NCBI GenBank assembly: GCA_945911015.1
Contig: CAMDZW010000018.1
Span: forward strand, 1 to 64,000
From: an uncultured Propionibacteriaceae bacterium
Lineage (GTDB): Bacteria; Actinomycetota; Actinomycetes; Propionibacteriales; Propionibacteriaceae
Direction of reading: 5' to 3'
Length of the DNA stretch: 64,000 nt
Below, in pieces: positions 41,750 to 51,046 of the stretch. The notes below the pieces were generated by a model. The model was not told the origin of the DNA, searched no databases, and saw only the letters and a program-made list of their open reading frames with translations. The translations under genes were made by a program, and so were the position numbers. Position 1 is the first letter of the stretch. Each line of letters starts with the position of its first letter.

Positions 41750-41778
41750 AACTTACTGGGGTCTGTGCCGCAAGCCAA
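41750..41778 (-). promoter_or_regulatory. ectA promoter, possibly leaderless
   Basis: Read on the minus strand: TTGGCT (41773-41778), a 17-base spacer and TAAGTT (41750-41755), which ends nine bases before the ectA ATG. A transcript starting 7-9 bases past the -10 would have almost no leader, agreeing with the missing ribosome site. The rest of the 434-base gap to lysC holds no gene; only a TAGAGT at 42112-42117 stands out as a possible lysC -10. Confidence 0.45.
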
Positions 41779-42111
41779 CCCCGTTCGACGTATTCGACAG
41801 GCGCCACCCGTCCCGATCCGTGTGCCACAAGGGATCCAGGCGATTGCAAACCTTTTCTTTCCTTGTCTTGAAGGCTGGACGGTGTGGTGTTGGTCTCATT
41901 GGCCCCTCGTTCGGTGCCTCGTGGGGCCCGTTTGTGGCCGTCGGGGCGGGCGTTGGCCCTGTCATGGCGCTCGCACCCGCCCGAGCGCGCCCGAGGGTGC
42001 CCGCGCCGCGCGTGCGTACCCGCGGGGATTGGATGTCGGCGGCGGGGAACGAACGCGGCTCGGCATCAGCCAGAACCCGGATCGGACTCGTGGGAGAGTG
42101 GGTACTGCCGG

Positions 42112-42117
42112 TAGAGT
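42112..42117 (+). promoter_or_regulatory. Possible -10 element for lysC
   Basis: TAGAGT, 57 bases ahead of the lysC start, fits TANNNT. No convincing -35 was seen. Confidence 0.3.
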
Positions 42118-42174
42118 GGCCGCGGCCCGAAACCGGGTCGGACAGAAGGCGCCAGCCGAAGTGGAGGAGCCAAC

Positions 42175-43437
42175 GTGGGGCGCGTGGTGCAGAAGTACGG
42201 AGGATCGTCGGTCGCCGATGCCGAGAGCATCAAGCGTGTCGCCAAGCGGGTTGTGTCCACCAAGCAGGCCGGGCATGAGGTCGTTGTGGTCATCTCTGCG
42301 ATGGGCGACACGACCGATGATTTGTTGGACCTGGCAACCCAGGTGACCCCGCAGCCACCGGCGCGGGAGTTGGACATGCTGCTGACCGCAGGTGAGCGGA
42401 TGAGCGCGGCGCTGTTGGCGATGGCCATCGCCGACTTGGGCGCCCACGCCCGGTCGTTCACCGGATCGCAGGCCGGCGTCCTCACCACCAGTGCGCACGG
42501 CAATGCGCGGATCATGAACATCACCCCTGGGCGGATCGAATCGGCCGTGAACGAGGGTGACATTGTGATCGTCGCTGGTTTCCAGGGTGTGAGCCAGGAC
42601 ACCAAGGACGTCACCACGATCGGCCGTGGTGGCTCTGACACCACCGCTGTCGCTCTTGCAGCGGCGCTGAATGCCGATGTGTGTGAGATCTACACCGATG
42701 TCGACGGCGTCTACACCGCCGACCCGCGGATTGCGCCGGCAGCGCGGCAGATCCCGGAGATCTCATACGAGGAGATGTTGGAGATGGCGGCCTGTGGGTC
42801 CAAGATCCTGCATCTTCGCTGTGTCGAGTATGCCCGTCGCGAGAACGTACCCATCCACGTACGCTCGTCCTTCTCCGCCAAGGACGGCACCTGGGTCAAG
42901 GATCTGGAGGACATGACCATGGAACACGCGATCATTTCCGGAGTCGCTCACGACACCGGCGAGGCCAAGATCACCATCACCGGTGTGCCGGACCGGATCG
43001 GTGAAGCCGCCAGAATCTTCAGCGCAGTCTCTGCCGTCGACGTCAACATCGACATGATCGTGCAGAACATTTCTGCGGTCGAGACCTCGCGTACCGACAT
43101 CTCCTTCACCGTCCCCAAGGGCGATGGCCAGCGCGCGATCCAGGCGCTGCATGCCATCAAGGAAGATGTCGGGTTCGAGGATGTCCTCTACGACGACCGC
43201 ATCGCGAAGGTGTCGGTGGTCGGCGTCGGCATGCGTTCCCACCCCGGTGTCACCGCCAAGTTCTTCTCCGCTCTGGCCGAGGCCGATGTGAACCTTGAGA
43301 TGATCAGCACCTCCGAGATCCGCATTTCTGTGGTCGTGGACACCGACGATGTCGACCGTGCGGTGCGGGCTGCGCACACCGCGTTCGGGCTCGACGCCGA
43401 GGACGCTGCGGTCGTCTACGCCGGAACTGGTCGCTGA
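42175..43437 (+). CDS. lysC: Aspartate kinase
   Basis: 420 residues from GTG at 42175 with [21 protein letters not shown] is the N-terminal nucleotide/phosphate motif, [24 protein letters not shown] the aspartate-binding region, and two ACT domains (about residues 260-420: [38 protein letters not shown]) form the lysine/threonine feedback sites. The alpha2beta2 type with an in-frame beta start is seen here as in Corynebacterium. It feeds aspartyl phosphate to lysine, threonine, methionine and, through aspartate semialdehyde, ectoine synthesis encoded divergently. The usual asd partner is absent: membrane-protein genes follow instead. Confidence 0.96.
   Translation: MGRVVQKYGGSSVADAESIKRVAKRVVSTKQAGHEVVVVISAMGDTTDDLLDLATQVTPQPPARELDMLLTAGERMSAALLAMAIADLGAHARSFTGSQAGVLTTSAHGNARIMNITPGRIESAVNEGDIVIVAGFQGVSQDTKDVTTIGRGGSDTTAVALAAALNADVCEIYTDVDGVYTADPRIAPAARQIPEISYEEMLEMAACGSKILHLRCVEYARRENVPIHVRSSFSAKDGTWVKDLEDMTMEHAIISGVAHDTGEAKITITGVPDRIGEAARIFSAVSAVDVNIDMIVQNISAVETSRTDISFTVPKGDGQRAIQALHAIKEDVGFEDVLYDDRIAKVSVVGVGMRSHPGVTAKFFSALAEADVNLEMISTSEIRISVVVDTDDVDRAVRAAHTAFGLDAEDAAVVYAGTGR
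42919..43437 (+). CDS. lysC: Aspartate kinase beta subunit (internal start within lysC)
   Basis: An in-frame ATG at 42919 follows GGAGG at 42906-42910 with 8-base spacing and would give a 172-residue protein beginning [12 protein letters not shown]. That matches the position and sequence type of the beta subunit start in corynebacterial ask genes. It contains the two ACT domains and would be the regulatory subunit. Inferred from the ribosome site and precedent. Confidence 0.7.
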   Translation: MEHAIISGVAHDTGEAKITITGVPDRIGEAARIFSAVSAVDVNIDMIVQNISAVETSRTDISFTVPKGDGQRAIQALHAIKEDVGFEDVLYDDRIAKVSVVGVGMRSHPGVTAKFFSALAEADVNLEMISTSEIRISVVVDTDDVDRAVRAAHTAFGLDAEDAAVVYAGTGR

Positions 43438-43496
43438 CCCCTCCCGATCCACCCCTTCCCGAGCTGTTGGAATCCATCTGATCCGGGAGGTCAGTC

Positions 43497-43817
43497 ATGG
43501 ACGTCATCGGTACGGTTCTCAACATTGCGCTGCCGGTCTGCGTCGGTCTGCTGATCGCGATCATCGCCCGCGGCTCTGCCTGTGTTCTGGGGGTGCTCGG
43601 CGCCGTGGTGACCGTGGTGTGGGCCCTGGCCCTGCCCGGCGCGCTCATCGGACGCCTGGAGCCGGCGGCCATCGGTCTGTTGGGCCTGTCGGTGCGCGTT
43701 CTCACTCTCGGCCTGTTCATCGCAGCAGCGGCCCTGGCCTCGCGCCAGCGCCCGGGGTCGATTCGGGAGCCGACGGCTGAACCGACCGGATGGGTGCACG
43801 GCGGTGGGCCCTCATGA
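43497..43817 (+). CDS. Small membrane protein
   Basis: 106 residues with GGGAGG before the ATG. Three membrane helices (VLNIALPVCVGLLIAIIA, CVLGVLGAVVTVVWALALPGA, AAIGLLGLSVRVLTLGLFIAAAALA) and a polar Pro-rich tail. No family recognised. Translationally coupled (ATGA) to the next small membrane protein, so they likely act together. Confidence 0.65.
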   Translation: MDVIGTVLNIALPVCVGLLIAIIARGSACVLGVLGAVVTVVWALALPGALIGRLEPAAIGLLGLSVRVLTLGLFIAAAALASRQRPGSIREPTAEPTGWVHGGGPS

Positions 43818-44170
43818 GCGGCTTCCTGCTCGCCTCGGTGACCATGAGCGCCATGCCAGTGATCGGCCTCGTAGTGGCCGTCGTGATCATCCGAGGTCCT
43901 GCCCGCTGGACCGCCGGCGTCGGTCTGTTGCTGATGGCGGGGACATCGGCGCTGTCGGTTCTCCTGCCATGGGTGGCGGCCGAGTCAGGCGCTCCGGCGG
44001 CCCTGCTGCTGTCGCTGTGGGGGATCGTGGACGCTGTGGGCTGGGCGATGCTCGCCCTGTCGGTCATCCATGCGACCGTGTGGTCGCGCCGGCAACCGAC
44101 CGGTCTGGTGCCGCCCGGGTTCCCCACTGAGGGCGGACAGTCTCGGCTTGGTGACGATCCGTGGTCGTAG
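43814..44170 (+). CDS. Small membrane protein
   Basis: 118 residues starting in the ATGA overlap with the preceding gene. Four hydrophobic segments (FLLASVTMSAMPVIGLVVAVVII, VGLLLMAGTSALSVLLPWV, APAALLLSLWGIVDAVGWAML and neighbours), then a polar tail. Function unknown; partner of the previous protein by position. Confidence 0.65.
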   Translation: MSGFLLASVTMSAMPVIGLVVAVVIIRGPARWTAGVGLLLMAGTSALSVLLPWVAAESGAPAALLLSLWGIVDAVGWAMLALSVIHATVWSRRQPTGLVPPGFPTEGGQSRLGDDPWS

Positions 44171-44172
44171 TG

Positions 44173-44201
44173 TTGACGGACTGCAGACGGTTACTTAACG
44201 T
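44173..44201 (+). promoter_or_regulatory. Promoter of the peptide-type ABC operon
   Basis: TTGACG (44173-44178), a 17-base spacer and TAACGT (44196-44201) form a good housekeeping promoter about 94 bases before the first gene. Confidence 0.65.
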
Positions 44202-44294
44202 GTGACCATGATTCGGTACGGATCGAATCCCTGATTTACGTGTCCGGAAGCCGTGACCGCGGTCAACAGGTGACCGAAATGTGAAGGAGTTGTC

Positions 44295-46043
44295 ATGTCA
44301 ACGAGGCGACAGGTACTGCAGTGGGGCGGGCTGGCGGGCGGAGTCTCGCTCGTGGCGGGGTGTGGTTTCTCCGGCAACAAACCGAATGGCACCGGCGGTG
44401 ACGATGGCGGCGGCGGATCGTCCACGTTGACCATCGAGGGGCCGGTCCTGCCGACCCTTGACCCGCAGGTCATCAGCAACGGCATGTGGATGGTCAACCG
44501 GGGCCTCATCGAGGGCATGCTCATGCAGACCGATGACGGCACCGACGTCCAGCCGGCCTCGGCCGAGAGCTGGGACGTCTCCGACGACGGCCGCGTCTAC
44601 ACCTTCCACCTCCGCGAGGCGAACTGGTCTGACGGTTCGCCGGTAACCGCCGACGACTTCATGTTCGCCTATGAGCGGCTGCTCGAGCCCAAGTCTTCTG
44701 GAGCCGGGGTGACCTTGGGTGCGAACTCCTACGTCTCGAGCCTCGGCATCAAGAACGCTCTGCAGTTCCAGCAGGGCATCGTGGAGGACTGGGCCGAGGT
44801 CGGCGTGAAGGCCCCGGACGAGAAGACGATCGAGATCACCCTCGAGACTCCCAACCAGGGCTTCCTGATGGGCATGACCCATGCCTCGATGTGTCCGCTG
44901 CCCAAGAAGGTCCTCGAGGAGCACGAGGCCGAGTGGGAGCTGCCGGAGAACATCATCACCAACGGCCCCTTCACCGTCGAGGCCACCCAGACCAACGTCA
45001 GCATGACCCTGGTCAAGAACCCGGAGTACTGGGACGCGGACAATGTCGATCTCGACCAGATCAACTACCGGATGAACGACGGCACGGCCACCCCAACCCT
45101 GGTGCCGTTCGAGAACGGTGAGGTCGACATCATGAGTGTCGGCGACGCGGCGATGTTGCTCCGCTTCCAGAATGAGCCCGAGCTTCAGGGCAAGCTGCAC
45201 AGCGCCAAGCCGGGCTCGATCTACTACCTGGCCCTCCTGCACTCCAAGAACGAGACCCTCTCCGACATCCGGATCCGTCAGGCGCTGTCGCTGGCGATGG
45301 GACGCGACACCGCGGCCAAGAGTGTGCCGCTGGTCGAGCCGACCACCTCGCTGGTGCCGCAGTCGGTTGCCGGATGGGACGAGAGCGTCACCAACCCCGA
45401 GGACATCGACAAGGCCAAGCAGCTGCTCGCCGATGCTGGATACCCCGACGGCAAGGGACTGCCGACGATCACCATCCTCAACGGTGGCAACCCGTCGCCG
45501 ATGATCACCACGATCATGTCCAACTGGGAAACCAACCTCGGCATCAAGGTCGCCAACGACGCGGTCGAATCCGGTGTGTACGTACAGAAGCGCAGTGCGC
45601 TCAACGACGCCAACTACATCGGCTTCTACTTCGGCAGCTTCGCCGCCGAGCTCAACTGGTCCAAGTGGGTCGGCTCGCTGTGGTCGCCAACCTTCACCAA
45701 GCCGTTCTCGCTGTCCGCCAAGGACTACCAGGAATACCTGGATCTGCAGAAGAGCGACCTCAAGCCGGCCGAGCTGACCAAGCAGCTCAACGAGATCGCC
45801 GACGAGCGGTGCTCCGATGAGGTCAAGCAGTTCGCCGAGCTGACCGACAAGGCATCCAAGACCGTCGACCCGGACGAGGCGACCGAGGCCTTCAAGATCG
45901 CGGCCAAGGCCCGTGAGGACTGCTTCATCTTCCTGCCGATCGCTCAGGGGTCCTACCACTTCGCGGTCAACGAGCGGGTCACCGGGTTCCACCCGCGCCC
46001 GACCGGCGACCAGTACTACTACAAGACCCTGGGGGTCAAGTAA
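44295..46043 (+). CDS. Oligopeptide/dipeptide-type ABC transporter substrate-binding lipoprotein
   Basis: 582 residues, ATG with GAAGGAG. TRRQVLQWGGLAGGVSLVAGC is a lipoprotein signal (lipobox VAGC near residue 23), then a Gly-rich spacer. Family 5 (SBP_bac_5) features: LTIEGPVLPTLDPQVI, GLIEGMLMQTDDG, SAESWDVSDDGRVYTFHLRE, WSDGSPVTADDFMFAYERLL and SDIRIRQALSLAMGRD. It binds peptides or other oligomeric ligands outside the membrane. Heads a four-gene operon with coupled permeases and fused ATPase. The exact ligand class cannot be told. Confidence 0.94.
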   Translation: MSTRRQVLQWGGLAGGVSLVAGCGFSGNKPNGTGGDDGGGGSSTLTIEGPVLPTLDPQVISNGMWMVNRGLIEGMLMQTDDGTDVQPASAESWDVSDDGRVYTFHLREANWSDGSPVTADDFMFAYERLLEPKSSGAGVTLGANSYVSSLGIKNALQFQQGIVEDWAEVGVKAPDEKTIEITLETPNQGFLMGMTHASMCPLPKKVLEEHEAEWELPENIITNGPFTVEATQTNVSMTLVKNPEYWDADNVDLDQINYRMNDGTATPTLVPFENGEVDIMSVGDAAMLLRFQNEPELQGKLHSAKPGSIYYLALLHSKNETLSDIRIRQALSLAMGRDTAAKSVPLVEPTTSLVPQSVAGWDESVTNPEDIDKAKQLLADAGYPDGKGLPTITILNGGNPSPMITTIMSNWETNLGIKVANDAVESGVYVQKRSALNDANYIGFYFGSFAAELNWSKWVGSLWSPTFTKPFSLSAKDYQEYLDLQKSDLKPAELTKQLNEIADERCSDEVKQFAELTDKASKTVDPDEATEAFKIAAKAREDCFIFLPIAQGSYHFAVNERVTGFHPRPTGDQYYYKTLGVK

Positions 46044-47054
46044 GTGGCAGCCGCAACTGCTCGAGCCCGAACGGGAAGGAACTCCGTCGGCTCGATGGTG
46101 CGGTTCACCGTCCACCGGCTGGTGCGAGCCATCATCACCTTGGTGATGGTCTCGCTCCTGACCTTCGTCCTGCTGCAGCTGGCACCCGGCAACTTCGCTG
46201 ACCTGTCGGCCATCACCAGTGGTGCGACGATGACCGCCCAGGGTCAACGTGATGAGGTGATGTCGAGCTTCACCGCCCGCTACGGTGACCAGGTGCCGGC
46301 TTGGCAGCAGTACCTGATCTTCATGAAGGGCGCTGTCACCTGGGACATGGGACCGTCCTACAAGTACCCCTCGCTCACCGTGGAAGGGATCATTGCCGGC
46401 GCTTTCCCGGTCTCGGCGACGATCGCAGTGCTTGCGGTGGCGTTGGCCCTGCTTGTCGCGGTGCCGATCGGCGTCCTCGCTGCTCGGCGTCGCAATGGCT
46501 GGTTGGACAATCTGCTGATGTTCCTGGTCACCATCGGCAACAGCGTCCCCAATTACCTGATGGGCGCATTCCTGCTGATCATTCTGGTCGGCCGTCTCAA
46601 CCTACTGCCCTCGGGCGGCTGGGACGGTCCGCTCAACATGGTCATGCCGGTCATCGCACTGGCGATCGGCCCGATGGCAGTGTTGGCGCGCTATGTCAGA
46701 TCCGCGGTCATCGAGACCCTGCGTGAGGAGTACGTCACGACCGCCATCGCCAAGGGTGGCCCGGGTCGTACGATCATGGTCCGCCATGTCCTGCGCAACT
46801 CGCTGATCCCGGTGGTGACCGTGGTCGGTCCGATCGTGGCCAGCCTGATGGCCGGAACGGTCTTCATCGAGACCATGTTCCGCATCCCCGGTCTGGGCCA
46901 GTACTTCACCGGTGCGGCCACCAGCCGCGACATGCCGCTGTTGATGGGCACGACCTTGTTCTTCGCCGCCCTGCTGGTGATCACCAATGTGGTCGTCGAC
47001 GTCAGCTACGGCATCCTCGACCCGCGCACTCGGATGGAAAGGCGGCCGGCATGA
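46044..47054 (+). CDS. DppB/OppB-type ABC permease
   Basis: 336 residues from a GTG right after the upstream stop codon; an ATG at 46095 (MVRFTVHRLVRA) is a possible alternative. The N-terminal helix VRAIITLVMVSLLTFVLLQLAPG (DppB-type), six membrane segments in all, and the EAA-type loop YVTTAIAKGGPGRTIMVRHVLRNSLIP. Forms the channel with the next gene product. Confidence 0.93.
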   Translation: MAAATARARTGRNSVGSMVRFTVHRLVRAIITLVMVSLLTFVLLQLAPGNFADLSAITSGATMTAQGQRDEVMSSFTARYGDQVPAWQQYLIFMKGAVTWDMGPSYKYPSLTVEGIIAGAFPVSATIAVLAVALALLVAVPIGVLAARRRNGWLDNLLMFLVTIGNSVPNYLMGAFLLIILVGRLNLLPSGGWDGPLNMVMPVIALAIGPMAVLARYVRSAVIETLREEYVTTAIAKGGPGRTIMVRHVLRNSLIPVVTVVGPIVASLMAGTVFIETMFRIPGLGQYFTGAATSRDMPLLMGTTLFFAALLVITNVVVDVSYGILDPRTRMERRPA

Positions 47055-47977
47055 CCACGCCTGAGATGGAAGCCACGATCGACGACAATCCGGTCCCGGA
47101 GTCCGTGGCGGAGGCCCCCGGTGGCGGCCAACAGGGCCAATGGCGCCTGATCTGGCGCCGGTTCACCATGAACAAGCTGGCCTTGGTCAGCCTGGTCTTC
47201 ATCGTCTTGCTGATCCTGGCCGCGATCTTGGCACCGCTGATCGCCACCCATGACCCGCTCTACCTTGACGTCAGCAAGTCACTGCTGCGACCCGGACACG
47301 AGAACCACCTGCTCGGCACTGATGTGCTCGGCCGTGACGTCTTCAGCCGGTTGATCTTCGGCCTTCGCACGGCGTTGATTGTCGGCTTCGTTGCCGAGCT
47401 GGCAGCTCTGGCCTTCGCGATCCTCATCGGTCTGGTCGCGGGGTATGTCGGTGGCCGGCCTGAACAGCTGTTGATGGGCTTCACCGATGTGATGTACGCC
47501 TTCCCCGGCTACCTGTTCGCGGTCATCCTGGTGACCGTGATGGGGCGCTCGGTGCTGGCGGTCATCCTGGCCATTGCCATCGCCTCCTGGGTGGGGCAGG
47601 CCCGACTCGTACGGGCCCAGACCCTTACCTTGAAGGGACGCGACTTCATCGAGGCCGCACAGGCGATGGGGGCCAAGGGGCCACGAGTGGCACTGCGCTA
47701 CATCCTTCCCAACGCGATGGGTCCGATCCTGGTCGCCACCAGCTTCGGCATCCCCGGTGCGATCGCGACCGAAGCCGGCCTCAGCCTGCTCGGTCTGGGT
47801 GTGCAGCCACCCACCCCGTCCTGGGGCTCGATGCTCACCGAGGGCATCGCCTACACCCAGGTCGCTCCGCACCTGATGCTGGCACCGGCCATCCTGTTTG
47901 CACTGACCCTGCTGGCCTTCAACTGGGTAGGGGACGGCATTCGTGAGGCCTTCGACACCACTGGGAGGGCGCAGTGA
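47051..47977 (+). CDS. DppC/OppC-type ABC permease
   Basis: 308 residues starting in an ATGA overlap. OppC-type N-terminal domain (RFTMNKLALVSLVFIVLLIL), HLLGTDVLGRDVFSRLIFGLRTAL, the EAA loop FIEAAQAMGAKGPRVALRYILPNAMGP, and AGLSLLGLGVQPPTPSWGSML. Six membrane segments. Overlaps the ATPase gene by four bases. Confidence 0.94.
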   Translation: MTTPEMEATIDDNPVPESVAEAPGGGQQGQWRLIWRRFTMNKLALVSLVFIVLLILAAILAPLIATHDPLYLDVSKSLLRPGHENHLLGTDVLGRDVFSRLIFGLRTALIVGFVAELAALAFAILIGLVAGYVGGRPEQLLMGFTDVMYAFPGYLFAVILVTVMGRSVLAVILAIAIASWVGQARLVRAQTLTLKGRDFIEAAQAMGAKGPRVALRYILPNAMGPILVATSFGIPGAIATEAGLSLLGLGVQPPTPSWGSMLTEGIAYTQVAPHLMLAPAILFALTLLAFNWVGDGIREAFDTTGRAQ

Positions 47978-49821
47978 GCGCCGAACGTGAACGCCTGTTG
48001 GAAGTCCGTGACCTCCAGGTCCGGTTCAAGATGGGCAAGAAGCAGACCGAGCTTGTTGCGGTCAACAACATCAGCTACGACCTCCACGCCGGCGAGGCGT
48101 TGGCGATCGTGGGCGAGTCCGGAAGTGGCAAGAGCGTGGGCGTGCGTGCCCTGCTGGGCCTGACGGCCGAAAACGGCAAGGTCACCAACGGAACCGCGCT
48201 CTACAAGGGAGAGCAGAACCTGCTCACGATGTCGCAGGGACGGCTGAACCGCCTGCGGGGCAAGGACATCGCGATGGTGTTCCAGGACGCCATGCAGTCG
48301 CTGAACCCGACCCTGACCCTGGAGACCCAGCTGATCGAACACCAGATCTGGCATCGGCTCTGTGACCACACAACCGCGCGGAAACGGGCGATCGAGATGC
48401 TCGGCAAGATGGGCATTCCCAAGCCTGAGCAACGGATCCACGCCTATCCCTTTGAGCTGTCGGGGGGCCTGCGGCAGCGTGCCATGATTGCCATGGCCAT
48501 GGTCACCAATCCGGTGCTGCTGATCGCTGACGAGCCGACCACCGCGGTCGATGTGACCCTGCAGCGTCAGATCCTGGACCTGTTGGCCGACATCAAGGCC
48601 GAGGGTACGGCGATGATCATGATCACCCATGATCTCGGTGTTGCCCGGGACCTGTGTGACCGGGTCGAGGTCATGAACAACGGCGAGATCGTCGAGTCGA
48701 CCGACATGACGAACTTCCTGTCCAATGCCCAACATCCGTACTCACAGAAACTGCTCGCGGCCACGGTCGAGGTCGGTGATGTGGTCGACGAACCCGACAA
48801 CGGTGATGTCAAAGCATCGGGTGAGGACGGCCCGAGTGACGAGGCCCCGGTCCAGAGTGGATCGGTCCAGAGTGGATCGGTCCAGAACGGATCGGGCGAG
48901 GGCGGATCGACAGCACCAGAGCCGGCTGACGTGGTGCTGAAAGCTGTCTCGGTCAGCAAGACCTTCCACCCCAAGTCTGGTGTGGTCCACGCCGTACGGG
49001 ATGTCAGTCTTGACCTGCACCGGGGCGAGACCATCGGTCTGGTGGGTGAGTCAGGTTCGGGCAAGTCAACCCTGGCGAGAATCTTCCTCGACCTCATCCC
49101 GGTGACAGACGGCGTCGTCGAGTTCGGCGGCAAGGATCTGGTGCAGATGAAGCCCGCCGAGCGGCAGGACCTGCGCCATGACATGCAGGCCGTCTTCCAG
49201 AACGCCACCGGGTCGTTGTTGCCGCACTACACCGTCCTCGACAACGTGATCGAGCCGCTCAACATCCATCATGTCGGAGATCCGGCGTCTCGCAAGGCGC
49301 GGGCGAAGGAGCTGCTGACCAAGGTGGGGGTCGACCCCAAGCGGGGACACCAGTATCCGCGGCAGTTCTCCGGCGGCCAGCAGCAGCGCATCGCGACCGC
49401 TCGGGCACTAGCCCTGGACCCGGAGATCCTGGTCTGTGACGAGCCGACCTCGGCGCTCGATGTCTCTGTGCAGGCGCAGATCCTGGACCTGTTTGCCGAC
49501 CTACGCAGCGAGCTGGGACTGACCTGTCTGTTCATCTCGCACAACCTGGCCGTCATCGAAAAGGTGTCGGACCGGGTCGCGGTGATGCGGCACGGCTGGA
49601 TCGTGGAGCTGGCCCCGACCAAGGAGCTGTTCAACAATCCGCAGCATCCTTACACCCGGCAGCTGCTCAATGCGGTGTTGCCGGTCCGTCGGGATCCGCA
49701 ACAGTTCGACAACGCGGTCCCCGAACCCACCGAGGACGAGAACTCTGAGCTGGTTGAGATCGCTCCGGGTCACCTCGTCCGACAGTCGATCGGTGCTGCG
49801 ACAGAGGTTCCTGCCGCCTGA
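47974..49821 (+). CDS. Fused DppD-DppF-type dual ABC ATPase
   Basis: 615 residues with two complete nucleotide-binding domains. First: [10 protein letters not shown] (Walker A, about residue 48), [15 protein letters not shown] (signature, LSGGL instead of LSGGQ), [13 protein letters not shown] (Walker B). Second: [10 protein letters not shown] (about residue 355), [28 protein letters not shown]. Each has the OppD/F C-terminal extension ([25 protein letters not shown]). A Gly/Ser/Gln linker of about 60 residues, partly made of 5-residue repeats, joins them. Energises the two permeases encoded upstream. GTG start overlaps the DppC stop. Confidence 0.95.
   Translation: MSAERERLLEVRDLQVRFKMGKKQTELVAVNNISYDLHAGEALAIVGESGSGKSVGVRALLGLTAENGKVTNGTALYKGEQNLLTMSQGRLNRLRGKDIAMVFQDAMQSLNPTLTLETQLIEHQIWHRLCDHTTARKRAIEMLGKMGIPKPEQRIHAYPFELSGGLRQRAMIAMAMVTNPVLLIADEPTTAVDVTLQRQILDLLADIKAEGTAMIMITHDLGVARDLCDRVEVMNNGEIVESTDMTNFLSNAQHPYSQKLLAATVEVGDVVDEPDNGDVKASGEDGPSDEAPVQSGSVQSGSVQNGSGEGGSTAPEPADVVLKAVSVSKTFHPKSGVVHAVRDVSLDLHRGETIGLVGESGSGKSTLARIFLDLIPVTDGVVEFGGKDLVQMKPAERQDLRHDMQAVFQNATGSLLPHYTVLDNVIEPLNIHHVGDPASRKARAKELLTKVGVDPKRGHQYPRQFSGGQQQRIATARALALDPEILVCDEPTSALDVSVQAQILDLFADLRSELGLTCLFISHNLAVIEKVSDRVAVMRHGWIVELAPTKELFNNPQHPYTRQLLNAVLPVRRDPQQFDNAVPEPTEDENSELVEIAPGHLVRQSIGAATEVPAA
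48849..48893 (+). repeat. 15-bp tandem repeat in the ATPase linker
   Basis: Three in-frame copies of a 15-base unit (GGTCCAGAGTGGATC, the third with two changes) encode the repeated VQSGS of the inter-domain linker; a fourth degenerate unit follows. Confidence 0.8.
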
Positions 49822-49825
49822 ACAA

Positions 49826-49870
49826 GGCCTCCCCGGCCGGTCGCCTGATCACACGGCCTCCCCGGCCGGT
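49826..49870. repeat. Direct repeat GGCCTCCCCGGCCGGT
   Basis: Two exact 16-base copies, 49826-49841 and 49855-49870, just after the dual ATPase gene. Each is partly self-complementary (GGCC...GGCC), so both can form small hairpins. Confidence 0.7.
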
Positions 49871-49877
49871 TGACAAG

Positions 49878-49925
49878 CGTTGTTGACGTCTGACCCTGCT
49901 GGGACGCAGGTCGACGTCAACGACG
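49878..49925. terminator. Bidirectional terminator after the peptide-type ABC operon
   Basis: CGTTGTTGACGTC pairs with GACGTCAACGACG over 13 bp (one G-T), with further pairing inside the loop (ACCCTGC / GCAGGT). It separates the ABC operon from the converging frameshifted gene. Confidence 0.75.
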
Positions 49926-49981
49926 CCTGCAAACGTGACGGCGTGCGGCGTGCGACGCTGAGTGTGTCGGAGTGTTGACGA

Positions 49982-50527
49982 CTATCCTGCGGCTGACAGA
50001 TTTTGGTCGGCGTCATGAAGAAGCGTGGTGCATGCGGCAACGTCGAGTCGAGCCAATCGGTCGTGCGACAACAGCAACACTGCTCCGGACTGGATTGGCT
50101 CGCTGTCCTCGATGGGAAGAACTTCCACGTGAAGATGGTTCGACAGTGTCGTCGCACCTGTCATGAGGCCAACGATGGCCTGCCCCAAGATGTCGAGCCG
50201 TGGATCCTGGGGTGGACGAAGTTGCTCCTGTCAGGGGGCGTAGGCCTGGAGCGCTGGATCGATCAGTGGTCGGACTTCTTCTGGCGCAGCTGCGTGGAGG
50301 GGACTGACTTGGTTCGCCTGAACATCAGCCAGAAGCGTGTTCCACCACGCTCGCCAAGCTGGTGCCCCAACGGTCAGGGAGAGTTCCATGTCTGCCACGG
50401 GAAGCATGGTCCGGGCGGGCAACCCGTTGAGGACCGGAAGCCCGGCGGCATCACGGACCAGAAGAGCGACTGTCAAGGCGAGTGGAGTCGTGTCGACACT
50501 CACCATGCCGCGTTGGCCTGACTGCAT
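49982..50527 (-). pseudogene. Frameshifted hypothetical gene (two frames joined at a C5 tract)
   Basis: A minus-strand gene starting with ATG at 50527 (GAGG upstream) runs to a TGA at 50231, inside GCCCCCTGAC. Removing one C from this tract continues the reading as APDRSNFVHPQDPRLDIL and on to TAG at 49982, where the second part has the same coding character (GQAIVGLMTGATTLSNHLHV, PIEDSEPIQSGAVLLLSHD). The restored protein would be about 180 residues, soluble, with no family recognised. Either the gene is inactivated by a one-base insertion, the tract is a phase-variable or slippage site, or the base is a sequencing error. It follows the small lipoprotein gene on the same strand. Confidence 0.6.
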
Positions 50528-50625
50528 GATGCCTCGGTTCTCAGATGTTGATCGAGTCGGTCGAGTGTCCAGTGTCGCAGTACCGCAGCAGTTCGACACG
50601 CGGTCTCCGACCCGTCCTGGCGCGG

Positions 50626-50970
50626 TCAGGCGTCGTCCTGCTCGGGGATCCGGTGCCCGTCGGGGCCGATCAGGTCGCGCTCACCAAGCGGCTCTGCGAG
50701 TACCACGTCCACCTCTTCGACGTAGCACATGTCGATGTGACCACCTCGATCACGTTTCAGGACAACGACAACGTGAACTTCCTCCGGTCCTTCCTCGACG
50801 ATCTCGGCGTCAACGATCTTGGCCGCCACGTCCACACACAAGCGGAGTGTGATGGTGCGGCCGTCGTCAGAACTCACCCTGTACTCGCGGGCGTCAGATT
50901 GCTCGATGGTGGCGCAACCAGCGAGGAACAGGCAGAGCATAATCAGGGCTCCACGCTTGAAGTGCTGCAC
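50626..50970 (-). CDS. Small lipoprotein of unknown function
   Basis: 114 residues from a GTG at 50970 with AGGAGAG six bases upstream; the frame extends upstream but without a ribosome site. FKRGALIMLCLFLAGC is a complete lipoprotein signal (lipobox LAGC at about residues 16-19). The mature part is a short beta-rich acidic domain (TITLRLCVDVAAKIVDAEIV, EEVHVVVVLKRDRGG). No family recognised. The downstream partner is the frameshifted gene. Confidence 0.65.
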   Translation of the reverse strand: MQHFKRGALIMLCLFLAGCATIEQSDAREYRVSSDDGRTITLRLCVDVAAKIVDAEIVEEGPEEVHVVVVLKRDRGGHIDMCYVEEVDVVLAEPLGERDLIGPDGHRIPEQDDA

Positions 50971-51046
50971 GGAACTCTCCTCTGAGCCGTCGTCGATTGC
51001 TACGTCCGTCATCACGACACCAGCATCAGATTGCCATGTCAAGGCC

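Noticed and set aside
41741..42174. Lysine riboswitch or small gene before lysC
   Set aside because: No L-box-type conserved elements and no open frame with a ribosome site; only simple promoter-like hexamers.
44298..46247. 649-codon minus-strand open frame opposite the peptide-binding lipoprotein
   Set aside because: Antisense shadow; the plus-strand protein has all family 5 motifs.
50003..50521. Plus-strand open frame in the 50-kb gap
   Set aside because: Composition (many Cys, Trp, Gln) is unlike real genes here, and the minus strand shows two better-supported genes with ribosome sites.
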